A DNA stretch of 18,120 nucleotides from Chloroflexota bacterium (GCA_022574265.1 JACZSI010000017.1:1-18120), one strand, 5' to 3'. Numbered from the stretch's first letter, positions 1 to 5,950 are shown. Notes: generated by a model not told the origin, from the letters alone. Numbers and translations: made by a program.

Positions 1-29
1 AGGTCTTCCCGCGCCTCAAGGTCAAGTAG
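1..29 (+). CDS. 3' end of an unidentified gene (partial)
   Basis: One frame is open from the left edge and ends in TAG at 27-29, giving the C-terminal residues VFPRLKVK. The stop lies only 7 bases before the ATG of the next small ORF on the same strand, which is typical of operon spacing. Eight residues are too few to name a family. It may equally be chance open frame. Confidence 0.3.
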
Positions 30-36
30 GCAAGCC

Positions 37-240
37 ATGACAGAGCGAACGCTCATCACCGCCATCGAAGGCCCCAAGGGGACGGCGGAGGTCTGGGAGC
101 TCTCGGAAGAGCAGACGGGGACCGTGACCTCGGGCGTCGCGTCGTCGACGTACGAGATCGTCTGCGGCGACCAGAAGGAGACGACGCTGACCCTCGGCGA
201 GGCGTCCATCGTGGCGCACGAGTTCGCCGGCGTCGGCTAG
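37..240 (+). CDS. small hypothetical protein, 67 aa
   Basis: A 67-residue acidic protein starting at ATG 37 and ending at TAG 238-240. I do not recognise a family. The sequence alternates short polar and hydrophobic stretches rich in Thr, Glu and Val, which looks like a small beta-rich soluble protein. It has no signal peptide or membrane segment, and its single Cys is in the second half. The ribosome binding site is weak (GTAGGCAAGCC). The gene follows the end of another frame by 7 bases, so it is probably the last cistron of an operon entering from the left. A strong intrinsic terminator 30 bases downstream supports a real transcript ending here. Confidence 0.6.
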   Translation: MTERTLITAIEGPKGTAEVWELSEEQTGTVTSGVASSTYEIVCGDQKETTLTLGEASIVAHEFAGVG

Positions 241-265
241 CAGTCCCACCGTCCAGAGAACGGGG

Positions 266-297
266 AGAGAGGGGTCCTTTGCCAGGGCCCCTCTTTT
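266..297 (+). terminator. intrinsic (Rho-independent) terminator
   Basis: GAGGGGTCC (269-277) pairs with GGGCCCCTC (285-293) to form a 9-bp stem with one G-U pair and a 7-nt loop (TTTGCCA). The stem can extend by A-T pairs at its base. It is followed by TTTT (294-297). It lies about 30 bases after the stop of the 37-240 gene and closes that transcript. Confidence 0.85.
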
Positions 298-348
298 CGT
301 GGTGCCCCGTGTCCGTGGGTAGGATCTAGCATGCGCTCCGCAACCACC

Positions 349-378
349 CGCTCGTGCTGAGGCTCTCGAAGTACGAGC
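349..378. repeat. REP-like palindrome, copy 1
   Basis: A CTGAGGCTCTCGAA core is flanked by near-complementary arms (CTCGTGCT / AGTACGAG). It belongs to the palindromic family seen in three spacers of this window. The core runs in the orientation opposite to the copies at 449-475 and 5802-5830. Confidence 0.7.
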
Positions 379-426
379 AAGCGCCACGCCCGAGCCATGC
401 GTCCTCATTCGCAACCCTACGCTCAC

Positions 427-475
427 CCCCTTCGACGGTGCTCAGGACATGCTTCGAGAGCCTCAGGGCGAGCGG
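427..475. repeat. REP-like palindromes, two adjacent copies
   Basis: Two units stand side by side. The first (427-448) is a divergent copy containing TTCGACGGTGCTCAGGAC. The second (449-475) contains TTCGAGAGCCTCAGGGCGAG and ends in CGGG. Together with the copy at 349-378 they form a head-to-head pair that could fold into a long stem. The spacer 298-558 holds nothing else I can support. Confidence 0.7.
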
Positions 476-558
476 GCTTGGTTCAAGCCCGGACGGCCAA
501 GCAGGCGCTCTCGCTAAGCCGGGCGCGGGGTCGGATCGGCCGGTCCTTCTCTGCTACG

Positions 559-1188
559 ATGGCGCTCGCCATGCAGGCCCACGCAGACGCACCCACCACC
601 ACGCCGCGGCCGGTGACGCCGTGGCGGCGGCTCCGGCCCTTCGTGCTCTACGCCGCCACCATCTCCCCCGTGCTCCTGCTCATCGCGCTGCTCGCTTGGG
701 GGCAGGTGCGCTCTGGAAGCTCGCCCGGGGGAGTGATCGTGTACAACGAGGCGGGCGAAGCGCCCGTCGTCGAGCGAGCGGCGCCACCGCTGCTCGGTAA
801 CGACGTCCTCACCGGCGCGCCCGTCGATCTTCAGGCGATGGAGGGCAAGGTGCGCGTCGTCTACTTCTGGTCGTCGTGGTGCGGGGCGTGCAGAGTGGAG
901 GCCAAGGATCTCGCGGCCGTCTACCGCTCGTACGAGGGCCAGCCGGTGGAGTTCGTGGGGGTCGCCGTGTGGGACGAGCGTGGAGACACCATCCGGCACC
1001 TCGAGCGCTTCGACGTCCCCTACCCCAACCTCGTGGACGAGTTCGGCATGGCCGCGGTGAGCTACGGCGCGCCTGGCGTGCCGGAGAAGTTCTTCATCGA
1101 CCGCGAGGGGCGCGTCGTGCGCAAGCTGATCGGCCCAACGTCGAGCGAGCGGCTGACCTCGATCATCGACGGCCTGCTGGCGCTTTGA
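559..1188 (+). CDS. membrane-anchored TlpA/ResA-like thioredoxin-fold protein
   Basis: A 209-residue protein with a short cytoplasmic N-terminus, one membrane segment at about residues 28-48 (an uncleaved anchor) and an extracytoplasmic thioredoxin-like domain. The active site is Trp-Cys-Gly-Ala-Cys with cysteines 108 and 111. A Val-Pro pair at 174-175 sits where the thioredoxin-fold cis-proline lies. TlpA/ResA proteins reduce disulfides outside the membrane, often for cytochrome c maturation or copper-site assembly; the partner here is unknown. The frame stays open upstream of 559, but that part reads through a repeat element and is Arg/Ser-rich, so I chose ATG 559; ATG 571 is also possible, and a TACGAT box at 555-560 would suit a leaderless start there. 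The stop TGA overlaps the TTG start of mutY, implying translational coupling. Confidence 0.85.
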   Translation: MALAMQAHADAPTTTPRPVTPWRRLRPFVLYAATISPVLLLIALLAWGQVRSGSSPGGVIVYNEAGEAPVVERAAPPLLGNDVLTGAPVDLQAMEGKVRVVYFWSSWCGACRVEAKDLAAVYRSYEGQPVEFVGVAVWDERGDTIRHLERFDVPYPNLVDEFGMAAVSYGAPGVPEKFFIDREGRVVRKLIGPTSSERLTSIIDGLLAL

Positions 1189-2090
1189 CGGACGCGGGCC
1201 CTCTGCACGCCGCGCTGGCCTCGTGGTACGCCGCACACGCCCGCGACCTGCCGTGGCGGCGCACGAGGGACCCGTACGCCATCCTGGTCTCCGAGGTCAT
1301 GCTGCAGCAGACGCAGGTCGCACGGACGGTCCCGAAGTACGCTGAGTTCCTGGACGCGTTCCCCACGCTTGGGGCCCTCGCGGACGCGCCCGTCGCGGAG
1401 GTGATCCGGGCCTGGTCGGGCATGGGCTACAACGCCCGTGCGGTGCGCCTGCACCGGCTCGCCGTCGAGGTGGTGGCCGAGCATGGAGGGAGGCTGCCGC
1501 GCACGGCCGAGGGGCTACGGGCGCTCCCCGGCATCGGCCCGTACACAGCGGCGGCCGTTGCCTGCTTCGCTTTCGGCGCGAGGACTCCGGTGCTGGACAC
1601 GAACGTCTACCGCGTGCTCAGCCGCGTGGTCCACGGGCTCACGCCGCCGGAGCGGAGCGCGCTCGAGCCGCTCGCCCGCGCGCTGCTGCCGGGGCCTGAC
1701 GCGCCGCTGGATGCATCGGCGTGGGCGCAGGCGCTCATGGACGTGGGCGCGACCGTGTGCTCGGTGTCGAGCCCGGCGTGCGGCGACTGCCCGCTGGAGC
1801 CCCACTGCGCCGCGGCGCCGGCGCTCCTGCGCGAGGGCGCGCCACGGGCGCTCGCCGAAGCCTCCGTGCCGTACGTGGCGAAGCAGGGGACGTTCGCGGG
1901 CTCGACGCGCTTCTACCGCGGCCGCATCGTCGCGGCGCTGCGCGGGCTGCCGGCGGGCGGGAGCCTGAGCGTCGCGCGGCTCGCCGAAGCGACGGGCGGC
2001 TTGGCGCGGGACGCGATCGCGGCGCTGGTCGACGGCCTCGTGCGCGACGGACTTGCGCGGCGGATCCGGGGCGGCGTTGCGCTGCCGTAG
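1185..2090 (+). CDS. mutY: A/G-specific adenine DNA glycosylase MutY
   Basis: A 301-residue protein that removes adenine mispaired with 8-oxoguanine. It has the HhH-GPD fold: SEVMLQQTQV with catalytic Glu37, helix-hairpin-helix LPGIGPYTAA at 114-123, and LDTNVYRVL with catalytic Asp138. Four cysteines at 192, 199, 202 and 208 (C-x6-C-x2-C-x5-C) bind a [4Fe-4S] cluster. Counting from the TTG at 1185, all six key residues fall at exactly the E. coli MutY numbers, which supports this unusual start. The TTG shares bases with the TGA stop of the upstream thioredoxin gene. The protein ends about 93 residues after the cluster. The usual NUDIX-like 8-oxoG recognition domain is replaced by a short, possibly winged-helix tail (about 232-301), as I recall from short actinobacterial-type MutY proteins. 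Confidence 0.93.
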   Translation: MTDAGPLHAALASWYAAHARDLPWRRTRDPYAILVSEVMLQQTQVARTVPKYAEFLDAFPTLGALADAPVAEVIRAWSGMGYNARAVRLHRLAVEVVAEHGGRLPRTAEGLRALPGIGPYTAAAVACFAFGARTPVLDTNVYRVLSRVVHGLTPPERSALEPLARALLPGPDAPLDASAWAQALMDVGATVCSVSSPACGDCPLEPHCAAAPALLREGAPRALAEASVPYVAKQGTFAGSTRFYRGRIVAALRGLPAGGSLSVARLAEATGGLARDAIAALVDGLVRDGLARRIRGGVALP

Positions 2091-2106
2091 GGGGCCCGAT
2101 CCGGTT

Positions 2107-2135
2107 CCGTTCGTGGTGAGGTTCTCGAACCACGG
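2107..2135. repeat. REP-like palindrome after mutY
   Basis: CGTGGT and ACCACG arms flank a GAGGTTCTCGA core, a variant of the same palindrome family. It lies 17 bases after the mutY stop, between the convergent mutY and GYD genes, and could form a hairpin in either transcript. Confidence 0.65.
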
Positions 2136-2162
2136 ACTCGGTCTTGGACAAGCCTGCGTCCG

Positions 2163-2189
2163 CCCTTCGAGTGCCTCAGGACGAACGGG
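2163..2189. repeat. REP-like palindrome, opposite orientation
   Basis: CCCTTCGAGTGCCTCAGGACGAACGGG is a family copy inverted relative to the one at 2107-2135. The two form a pair in the convergent spacer between mutY and the GYD gene, the same arrangement as at 349-475. Confidence 0.65.
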
Positions 2190-2206
2190 AACAACGCGGT
2201 GGCCGG

Positions 2207-2500
2207 CTACGCCTGGATGCTGGCCGCCTCCGCGCCCGTGAACGCGGGCATGGTGAGCGTGCGGATGCCGCCCTGGCGCCCGAGCCACAGCGAAAACGTG
2301 GCCATCGCCTCGTCGTTGGGCGCGTCCCAGACGACGACCCTGTCGTAGGGGCCCATCGTCAGGTAGATGGCGTCCTGGGTGACACCCAGCTCCTTCATCC
2401 GGGCTTCGCGCTCCTTGGTACGCGCGGCCCGTCCGCTCGTATCTTGCTGCTCGCGTATCCCCTGGTCCGTGAAGTTGACTAGGACGACGTATTTCGGCAT
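2207..2500 (-). CDS. GYD-domain protein (PF08734-like)
   Basis: A 97-residue protein matching the GYD family by its N-terminal strand PKYVVLVNFTDQGI, the central MGPYDRVVVWDAPNDEA (the GYD/GPYD signature) and the C-terminal IRTLTMPAFT. These are small dimeric alpha/beta-barrel proteins of unknown biochemical role. I chose ATG 2500 because a strong Shine-Dalgarno sequence (GGAGGAGG) lies about 7 bases upstream; an in-frame ATG 30 bases further up would add a Gly/Arg-rich tail with no counterpart in the family. A TATCAT box at 2534-2529 suggests its own promoter, so it may not depend on the upstream mutL operon, whose last gene ends 64 bases away. Confidence 0.85.
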   Translation of the reverse strand: MPKYVVLVNFTDQGIREQQDTSGRAARTKEREARMKELGVTQDAIYLTMGPYDRVVVWDAPNDEAMATFSLWLGRQGGIRTLTMPAFTGAEAASIQA

Positions 2501-2528
2501 GCCACGACCTCCTCCGTCGAGTGGACGC

Positions 2529-2534
2529 ATGATA
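2529..2534 (-). promoter_or_regulatory. possible -10 box for the GYD gene
   Basis: On the minus strand TATCAT lies about 28 bases before the ATG at 2500. A weak TGGCCG is 17 bases further upstream. It fits an independent promoter, but the -35 match is poor. Confidence 0.35.
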
Positions 2535-2564
2535 CGGCGGGAGGTCGCGGCCGGCCAGATGCGC

Positions 2565-3185
2565 CTACCCGGCCAGGCGTCCGAGCAGGTCGCGCACGAG
2601 GGGCGCCAGCGTGAGCCACGGATCGTCCTCGGCGGCTAGGTCAGCCTCGGACAGCTCCCAGTGGCGCTTGCTGGACACGCCGGAGACCCACAGGCCGCTG
2701 ACCCAGAAGCCGCCGGCGCCGTTGGGCGGTGGGACGTATGCGTCCGCGATGTGGCCCCGCAGGCCGCTGGCCTCCCATGCGCCCAGCAGCGCGCCCTCAC
2801 GGGCGAGGGCGACCGCCTCCGTCCAGTGGGCGGCGCGCCCATCGCCCTCGAGGTCGCGCATGCGGCGCAGGAGGCGCGTGGCGTGCTCGTCGTCGCTCAC
2901 GTCCCCGCCCGTGCCGCGGCGGGTCACGAGGCTCGACCAGTCGTCGCCGAGCGCGGGGATCGCGAGGCCGCCGTCGCTCGCCAGCGCGACCGCGCGGTGC
3001 GCCCGGGACCACGCCACCGCCTTGTGGATGGCGTTGCCGAGGTGCGAGGCGGCGTCCTCCTCGACCTCGGGCGGCGTGGCGATGCTCGATGGCTCGACGA
3101 GCGTGAGGGCGACGCCGGCGGCGAGCGCGCGCAGCCTCTCGGCCTTCGCGGGGTTCGTCGTCGCGAGCAGGACCGAGAGCGTCAT
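2565..3185 (-). CDS. divergent Ham1/RdgB-like (non-canonical purine NTP pyrophosphatase-like) protein
   Basis: A 206-residue protein. The N-terminal LLATTNPAK matches the nucleotide-binding T/S-x-N-x-x-K motif of the Ham1/ITPase family (residues 7-14). NAIHKA at 51-56 matches the next motif, and ASDGGLAI at 69-76 corresponds to the ADDSGL catalytic segment, keeping the second Asp (71) but not the first. The C-terminal SHRxxA motif of true ITPases is absent. A role in hydrolysing damaged purine nucleotides such as ITP or XTP would fit its neighbours mutL and mutY, but activity is uncertain given the lost residues. ATG 3185 is 12 bases after the mutL stop, so the two are cotranscribed. It could instead be a family member with another substrate. 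Confidence 0.65.
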   Translation of the reverse strand: MTLSVLLATTNPAKAERLRALAAGVALTLVEPSSIATPPEVEEDAASHLGNAIHKAVAWSRAHRAVALASDGGLAIPALGDDWSSLVTRRGTGGDVSDDEHATRLLRRMRDLEGDGRAAHWTEAVALAREGALLGAWEASGLRGHIADAYVPPPNGAGGFWVSGLWVSGVSSKRHWELSEADLAAEDDPWLTLAPLVRDLLGRLAG

Positions 3186-3197
3186 GCAGGGAGCACC

Positions 3198-4910
3198 CTA
3201 GCTCCGGCCGAATTCGCGCTCCAGCGCGCTCGTCGTCACGCGGAGCATCGTCGGGCGGCCGTGGGGGCAGTGCTGGGGTATGTCCTCGGCCAAGAGCGCG
3301 CTGCTGAGCGCCTCCATCTCCTGGGCGCCGAGGGGTTGGCCGGCGCGCACGGCCGAGTGGCAGGCGATGGACGCCGCGACGGCCAGGTGCGTCTCGGCGC
3401 CGCCGCCGCCGCGGTGAGCGTCGAGCACCTCGGCGACGAGCTTGGCGGCGCTGATGCTGCGCGCCATGAGCGGGACCGAGCGCACGAGCCAGGTCGCATC
3501 GCCGAAGGGCTCGAGCGTGACGCCGTAGCGCTCCAGCGTGGGCTGCGCGCCGGGGAGCGCCTCGACCTGCTCCGGCGTCAGCTCCACCGGGAGCGGCTCC
3601 AGCATCGGCTGGACCTCCGGCTGCCCCTCCTCCCACTGCCGTAGCAGCCGGTAGTAGAGCACGGCCTCGTGGGCTGCGTGCTGGTCGATCAGGTACATGC
3701 CGTCGGCCCCCTCGGCGACGACGTACGTGTTGGATATCTGGCCGAGGATCCGCAGCGGCCCCCCGGAGCCTTGCAGAGGCGCTTGGGCGACGGCCGTCGC
3801 GGCCGCGGGCTCGGGGAGCGGCGCGCGCTCGATCACCGGCGGCAGCGCGAACGCGACGGTGGGGAGCGGTGCGGCGATCGCGGGCGGTGGGGCGAGCAGG
3901 CCACGCGCCTCGGCGACCGGCGAGTCAGCGAGCAGCGCCTCGCGGACGGCGCGCTGCACGCTCGTGAAGGCATCGCCGTCGCGGACGAGGCGCACTTCGC
4001 GCTTATTGGGGTGCACGTTCGCGTCGACCTCGGCGGGCGGGATATCGACGAGCACCGCCGCGATCGGGTAGCGGCCCTCCATCAGCAAGCCCGTGTAGGC
4101 CTGCTCGACGGCGACGCTGAGCGTGCGGTTGGAGACCCACCGGCCGTTGACGAAGAGGCTCATGCCGGTGCGGTTCGGCCTGCTGCGCTCCGCCGGGCCC
4201 ACCATGCCGTGGACGGGATACACGCCACGGGCAGAGCCCGTGACCTCGATCAACGAGCCGGCGACCTCGGTGCCGTAGACGGCGGCCATGACGTCGCGCA
4301 GCACGCCGTTGCCGGAGGTCTGGAGCAGCGTGCGGGTCTCCGAGCGCAGTCCGAAGCGAACGTGCGGGTATGCCATGGCCATGTGGTCGAGCACGCTCCG
4401 GATGCGAGCGGTCTCGGCGCTGGCCGAGCGGATGAACTTCAGGCGTGCCGGGATCGTCGAGAAGAGCGCTTCGACGGTGACCGAGGTGCCCGGCGCGCCG
4501 GCCTCCGTGCCCTGGGTGAGCACGACGCCGCCCTCGAGCTCGACGAAGGCGGCCGACCCGGCCCCCGCGACGCGGGTGAGGAGCCGCACGTGGGCGGCGG
4601 CGGCGATGCTGGCCAGCGCCTCGCCGCGGAAGCCGAGCGACGTCACGGCGGCGAGGTCGTCCAGCGAGCGTAGCTTGGAGGTCGCGTGACGCTCGAACGC
4701 CAGGCCGAGCTCGTCCGCCGCGATGCCGCACCCGTCGTCGCTCACGCGGATGCTGGCCAAGCCGCCCTGGCGGACCTCGACGTCGACCGCGCTCGCACCG
4801 GCGTCGAGCGCGTTCTCGACGAGCTCCTTGACGACCGACGCGGGGCGCTCGATGACCTCGCCGGCGGCGATCCCGGCGGCGACGGCAGGCGGCAGGACGC
4901 GTATCACCAC
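3198..4910 (-). CDS. mutL: DNA mismatch repair protein MutL
   Basis: A 570-residue protein with the GHKL ATPase at the N-terminus: ERPASVVKELVENALDAGA (Glu29, Asn33), DDGCGI at 58-63, and GFRGEALASI at 93-102. A variable Pro/Ala-rich linker spans about 335-385. The C-terminal dimerisation domain has LIDQHAAHE (407-415), an ACHSAVRAG segment (Cys517) and CPHGRP (548-553). Together these are the hallmarks of the endonuclease-type MutL of bacteria lacking MutH. However, the second glutamate of the DQHA-x2-E-x4-E metal motif is Tyr420. GTG 4910 puts Glu29 and Asn33 at the E. coli numbers; GTG 4907 is the alternative. There is no good ribosome binding site. It is downstream of the ArsC-like gene by 75 bases and followed closely by the Ham1-like gene. 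Confidence 0.93.
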   Translation of the reverse strand: MVIRVLPPAVAAGIAAGEVIERPASVVKELVENALDAGASAVDVEVRQGGLASIRVSDDGCGIAADELGLAFERHATSKLRSLDDLAAVTSLGFRGEALASIAAAAHVRLLTRVAGAGSAAFVELEGGVVLTQGTEAGAPGTSVTVEALFSTIPARLKFIRSASAETARIRSVLDHMAMAYPHVRFGLRSETRTLLQTSGNGVLRDVMAAVYGTEVAGSLIEVTGSARGVYPVHGMVGPAERSRPNRTGMSLFVNGRWVSNRTLSVAVEQAYTGLLMEGRYPIAAVLVDIPPAEVDANVHPNKREVRLVRDGDAFTSVQRAVREALLADSPVAEARGLLAPPPAIAAPLPTVAFALPPVIERAPLPEPAAATAVAQAPLQGSGGPLRILGQISNTYVVAEGADGMYLIDQHAAHEAVLYYRLLRQWEEGQPEVQPMLEPLPVELTPEQVEALPGAQPTLERYGVTLEPFGDATWLVRSVPLMARSISAAKLVAEVLDAHRGGGGAETHLAVAASIACHSAVRAGQPLGAQEMEALSSALLAEDIPQHCPHGRPTMLRVTTSALEREFGRS

Positions 4911-4985
4911 GTCGGTGCGCCTTCAGCGTCGCCGCGAGTTTGCCAGGCTGTTGTCATGATGAGGGATGCTGTGCGAACGCAAAAG

Positions 4986-5339
4986 CTAAAACCCGAGCTC
5001 CTCCGCCAGTTTTTTGGCGTTCGTCCCCGGCATCAGCCGGCCGTCGATCACGACGACCGGCCGCCGGACGTACCGGGGCTCCTCCAACAGGAGCTCGAAG
5101 AGCCGGTCGTCGGTCAGCGTGTCGGGGTCCAGCCCGCTCTTCTTGAAGGCGACCGACTTGAAGTTGAACACTTCGCGCGGCGACTCGCCGCCGAGGAGCG
5201 AGCGGAGCTCGTCCGCGGAGAAGCGGTCCTTGAAGAAGTCGCGCTCGTGGAACGCGATGCCTGCCTGCGAGAGCGCCGCCCTCGCCGTCCGGCAGGTCCC
5301 TCAGCCCTTCCACCAGTAGAGGTCGACGCTCGTTGCCAT
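4986..5339 (-). CDS. candidate selenoprotein: ArsC/Spx-family oxidoreductase with a UxxC active site
   Basis: Read from ATG 5339, the frame gives MATSVDLYWWKG, then TGA (5303-5301), then GTCRTARAAL and so on to TAG 4988-4986: 117 residues if the TGA is read through. ArsC/Spx/YffB proteins begin with a strand and a catalytic CxxC or Cys motif. Here the TGA falls on the first Cys, giving Sec13-Gly-Thr-Cys16. Downstream, HERDFFKD, the helical middle and the RRPVVVIDGRLMPG segment (the family's RP motif before the last strands) match the whole fold, so the gene is full length. A SECIS-like hairpin follows the TGA. These thioredoxin-fold proteins reduce arsenate or disulfides or act as regulators; the substrate is unknown. 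A TAGAAT box 6 bases before the ATG, without a ribosome binding site, suggests a leaderless mRNA. Alternatives are a nonsense mutation or a sequencing error of a TGC/TGT codon. Confidence 0.8.
5260..5296 (-). promoter_or_regulatory. candidate bacterial SECIS element
   Basis: It starts four bases after the UGA on the minus strand. The lower stem is CCUGCC (5296-5291) with GGCAGG (5265-5260), six perfect pairs. After a 5-nt/1-nt internal loop, the upper stem is GCGAGGGC (5285-5278) with GCUCUCGC (5274-5267), eight pairs including one G-U. The apical loop is GGC (5277-5275). The loop begins 23 nt after the UGA and its first two bases are G, which fits the known rules for bacterial SECIS elements recognised by SelB. 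It also lies inside coding sequence, as bacterial SECIS elements do. Confidence 0.7.
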
Positions 5340-5345
5340 GGGGCG

Positions 5346-5351
5346 ATTCTA
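5346..5351 (-). promoter_or_regulatory. -10 box for the ArsC-like selenoprotein gene
   Basis: TAGAAT on the minus strand ends 6 bases before the ATG at 5339, so transcription would start at or next to the start codon (leaderless). No convincing -35 is visible 17 bases upstream. Confidence 0.4.
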
Positions 5352-5558
5352 GGCGAGGGGTGCGCCATCGCGCCAGAGGGGCGCTCGCCACTTCCGTGGG
5401 TTCGTCCGGCAGGGAGGGCACGCACGAGCAAGCGCTTCGGCTCGGGGGCGTGGCTCTCGCGGACAACTCTCCCCTACCCGTTCGACGGGCTTCGCTCGAA
5501 ACCTCCGCTCGACTAGTGCGGCGTTGGTGCCACACGACCGTTTCGACCATCCCCCCGT

Positions 5559-5639
5559 CCCCCTTCCTCGCCAGGAAGGGGGTGGTAAAGCCAGTTACGG
5601 GGGACACCCCCGTGCCCCCGGCAAAGGGGCTACGCCCCT
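5559..5639. repeat. three consecutive perfect hairpins
   Basis: CCCCCTTCCT/AGGAAGGGGG (5559-5568 and 5573-5582, 4-nt loop), ACGGGGG/CCCCCGT (5597-5603 and 5607-5613, 3-nt loop) and AGGGGC/GCCCCT (5625-5630 and 5634-5639, 3-nt loop) follow one another within 81 bases. Their sequence differs from the REP-like family. There is no T-tract after any of them, so they are not typical terminators. They may belong to a separate dispersed repeat or a non-autonomous element. Confidence 0.65.
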
Positions 5640-5683
5640 CTGCACACCCCATCGGTGCACGAGCAGGAGCTTTTGAGGCAGGG

Positions 5684-5707
5684 CTCTTCGAGAGCCTCAG
5701 GGCGAGC
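5684..5707. repeat. REP-like palindrome copy
   Basis: CTCTTCGAGAGCCTCAGGGCGAGC matches the core seen at 449-475 and 5802-5830. It pairs with the inverted copy at 5727-5759. Confidence 0.7.
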
Positions 5708-5726
5708 TGCCGAAGGCCGCTCCGTC

Positions 5727-5759
5727 CCCGTTCGTGCTGAGGCTCTCGAAGCACGGACG
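5727..5759. repeat. REP-like palindrome copy, inverted
   Basis: TTCGTGCTGAGGCTCTCGAA followed by GCACGGACG is the reverse orientation of the neighbouring copies. Its own arms (CGTGCT / AGCACG) are perfectly complementary around GAGGCTCTCGA. Confidence 0.7.
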
Positions 5760-5801
5760 AAGGTTCGCCCCAAGCGGCGCCCGCCATTGCAACGGTTCCC
5801 T

Positions 5802-5859
5802 CACCCTTCGAGAGCCTCAGGGCGAGCGGGCTCACGCAGGAGCCTCAGAGCGAGCGGGG
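5802..5859. repeat. REP-like palindrome plus a truncated copy
   Basis: A full copy at 5802-5830 contains CCTTCGAGAGCCTCAGGGCG and ends in AGCGGG. It is followed at 5839-5859 by a truncated copy, GGAGCCTCAGAGCGAGCGGGG. The tandem truncation suggests repeated insertion or recombination at this spacer. Confidence 0.65.
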
Positions 5860-5913
5860 CTTCATCTAAGTTTGCTCGGTGACGGCACCGTCGGTGTCGA
5901 GCGTATCCCTGGT

Positions 5914-5942
5914 TTGCTCTGGGGCAGGCGATGGCCTAGCAT
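5914..5942 (+). promoter_or_regulatory. promoter of the CopD-like gene
   Basis: TTGCTC (5914-5919) and TAGCAT (5937-5942) are separated by 17 bases, good sigma-70-type geometry. The -10 ends 8 bases before ATG 5951, so the message is leaderless or nearly so. Confidence 0.55.
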
Positions 5943-5950
5943 CGGGGGCC

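Larger units (their letters stand above)
5340..5950. other. 611-base repeat-rich spacer without a gene
   Basis: This spacer lies between the divergent ArsC-like gene (-) and the CopD-like gene (+). I see no credible coding frame: the open frames here run through palindromes and give Arg/Pro/Ser-rich text. It holds a run of three perfect hairpins (5559-5639), at least three REP-like palindromes (5684-5859), a decayed TTCGA...TCGAA copy near 5481-5500, and a promoter at its right end. Confidence 0.7.

Noticed and set aside
349..475. CRISPR-like array from the repeated TTCGAGAGCCTCAG motif
   Set aside because: Copies are inverted relative to each other, irregularly spaced, divergent and found in several spacers. 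There is no regular repeat-spacer unit and no cas gene.
397..558. N-terminal extension of the thioredoxin-like protein
   Set aside because: The extension would translate a REP-like palindrome and gives an Arg/Ser-rich tail before the membrane anchor. ATG 559 or 571 is more natural.
2661..4673. Long + strand open frames opposite mutL and the Ham1-like gene
   Set aside because: They are mirror frames of two well-supported minus-strand genes and have low-complexity Arg/Gly/Ala text.
4986..5171. Independent 61-residue protein starting at ATG 5171
   Set aside because: It is only the C-terminal half of the ArsC/Spx fold and lacks the active-site strand. There is no ribosome binding site at this ATG, and the missing half is in frame upstream behind the TGA.
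5559..5582. Intrinsic terminator for a neighbouring gene
   Set aside because: The hairpin is perfect but has no T-run on either side, and the neighbouring genes point away from it.
4954..5835. Minus-strand open frame of 293 codons across the ArsC-like gene and the repeat spacer
   Set aside because: It is in a different frame from the ArsC-like protein, reads through hairpins and palindromes, and shows no family pattern.
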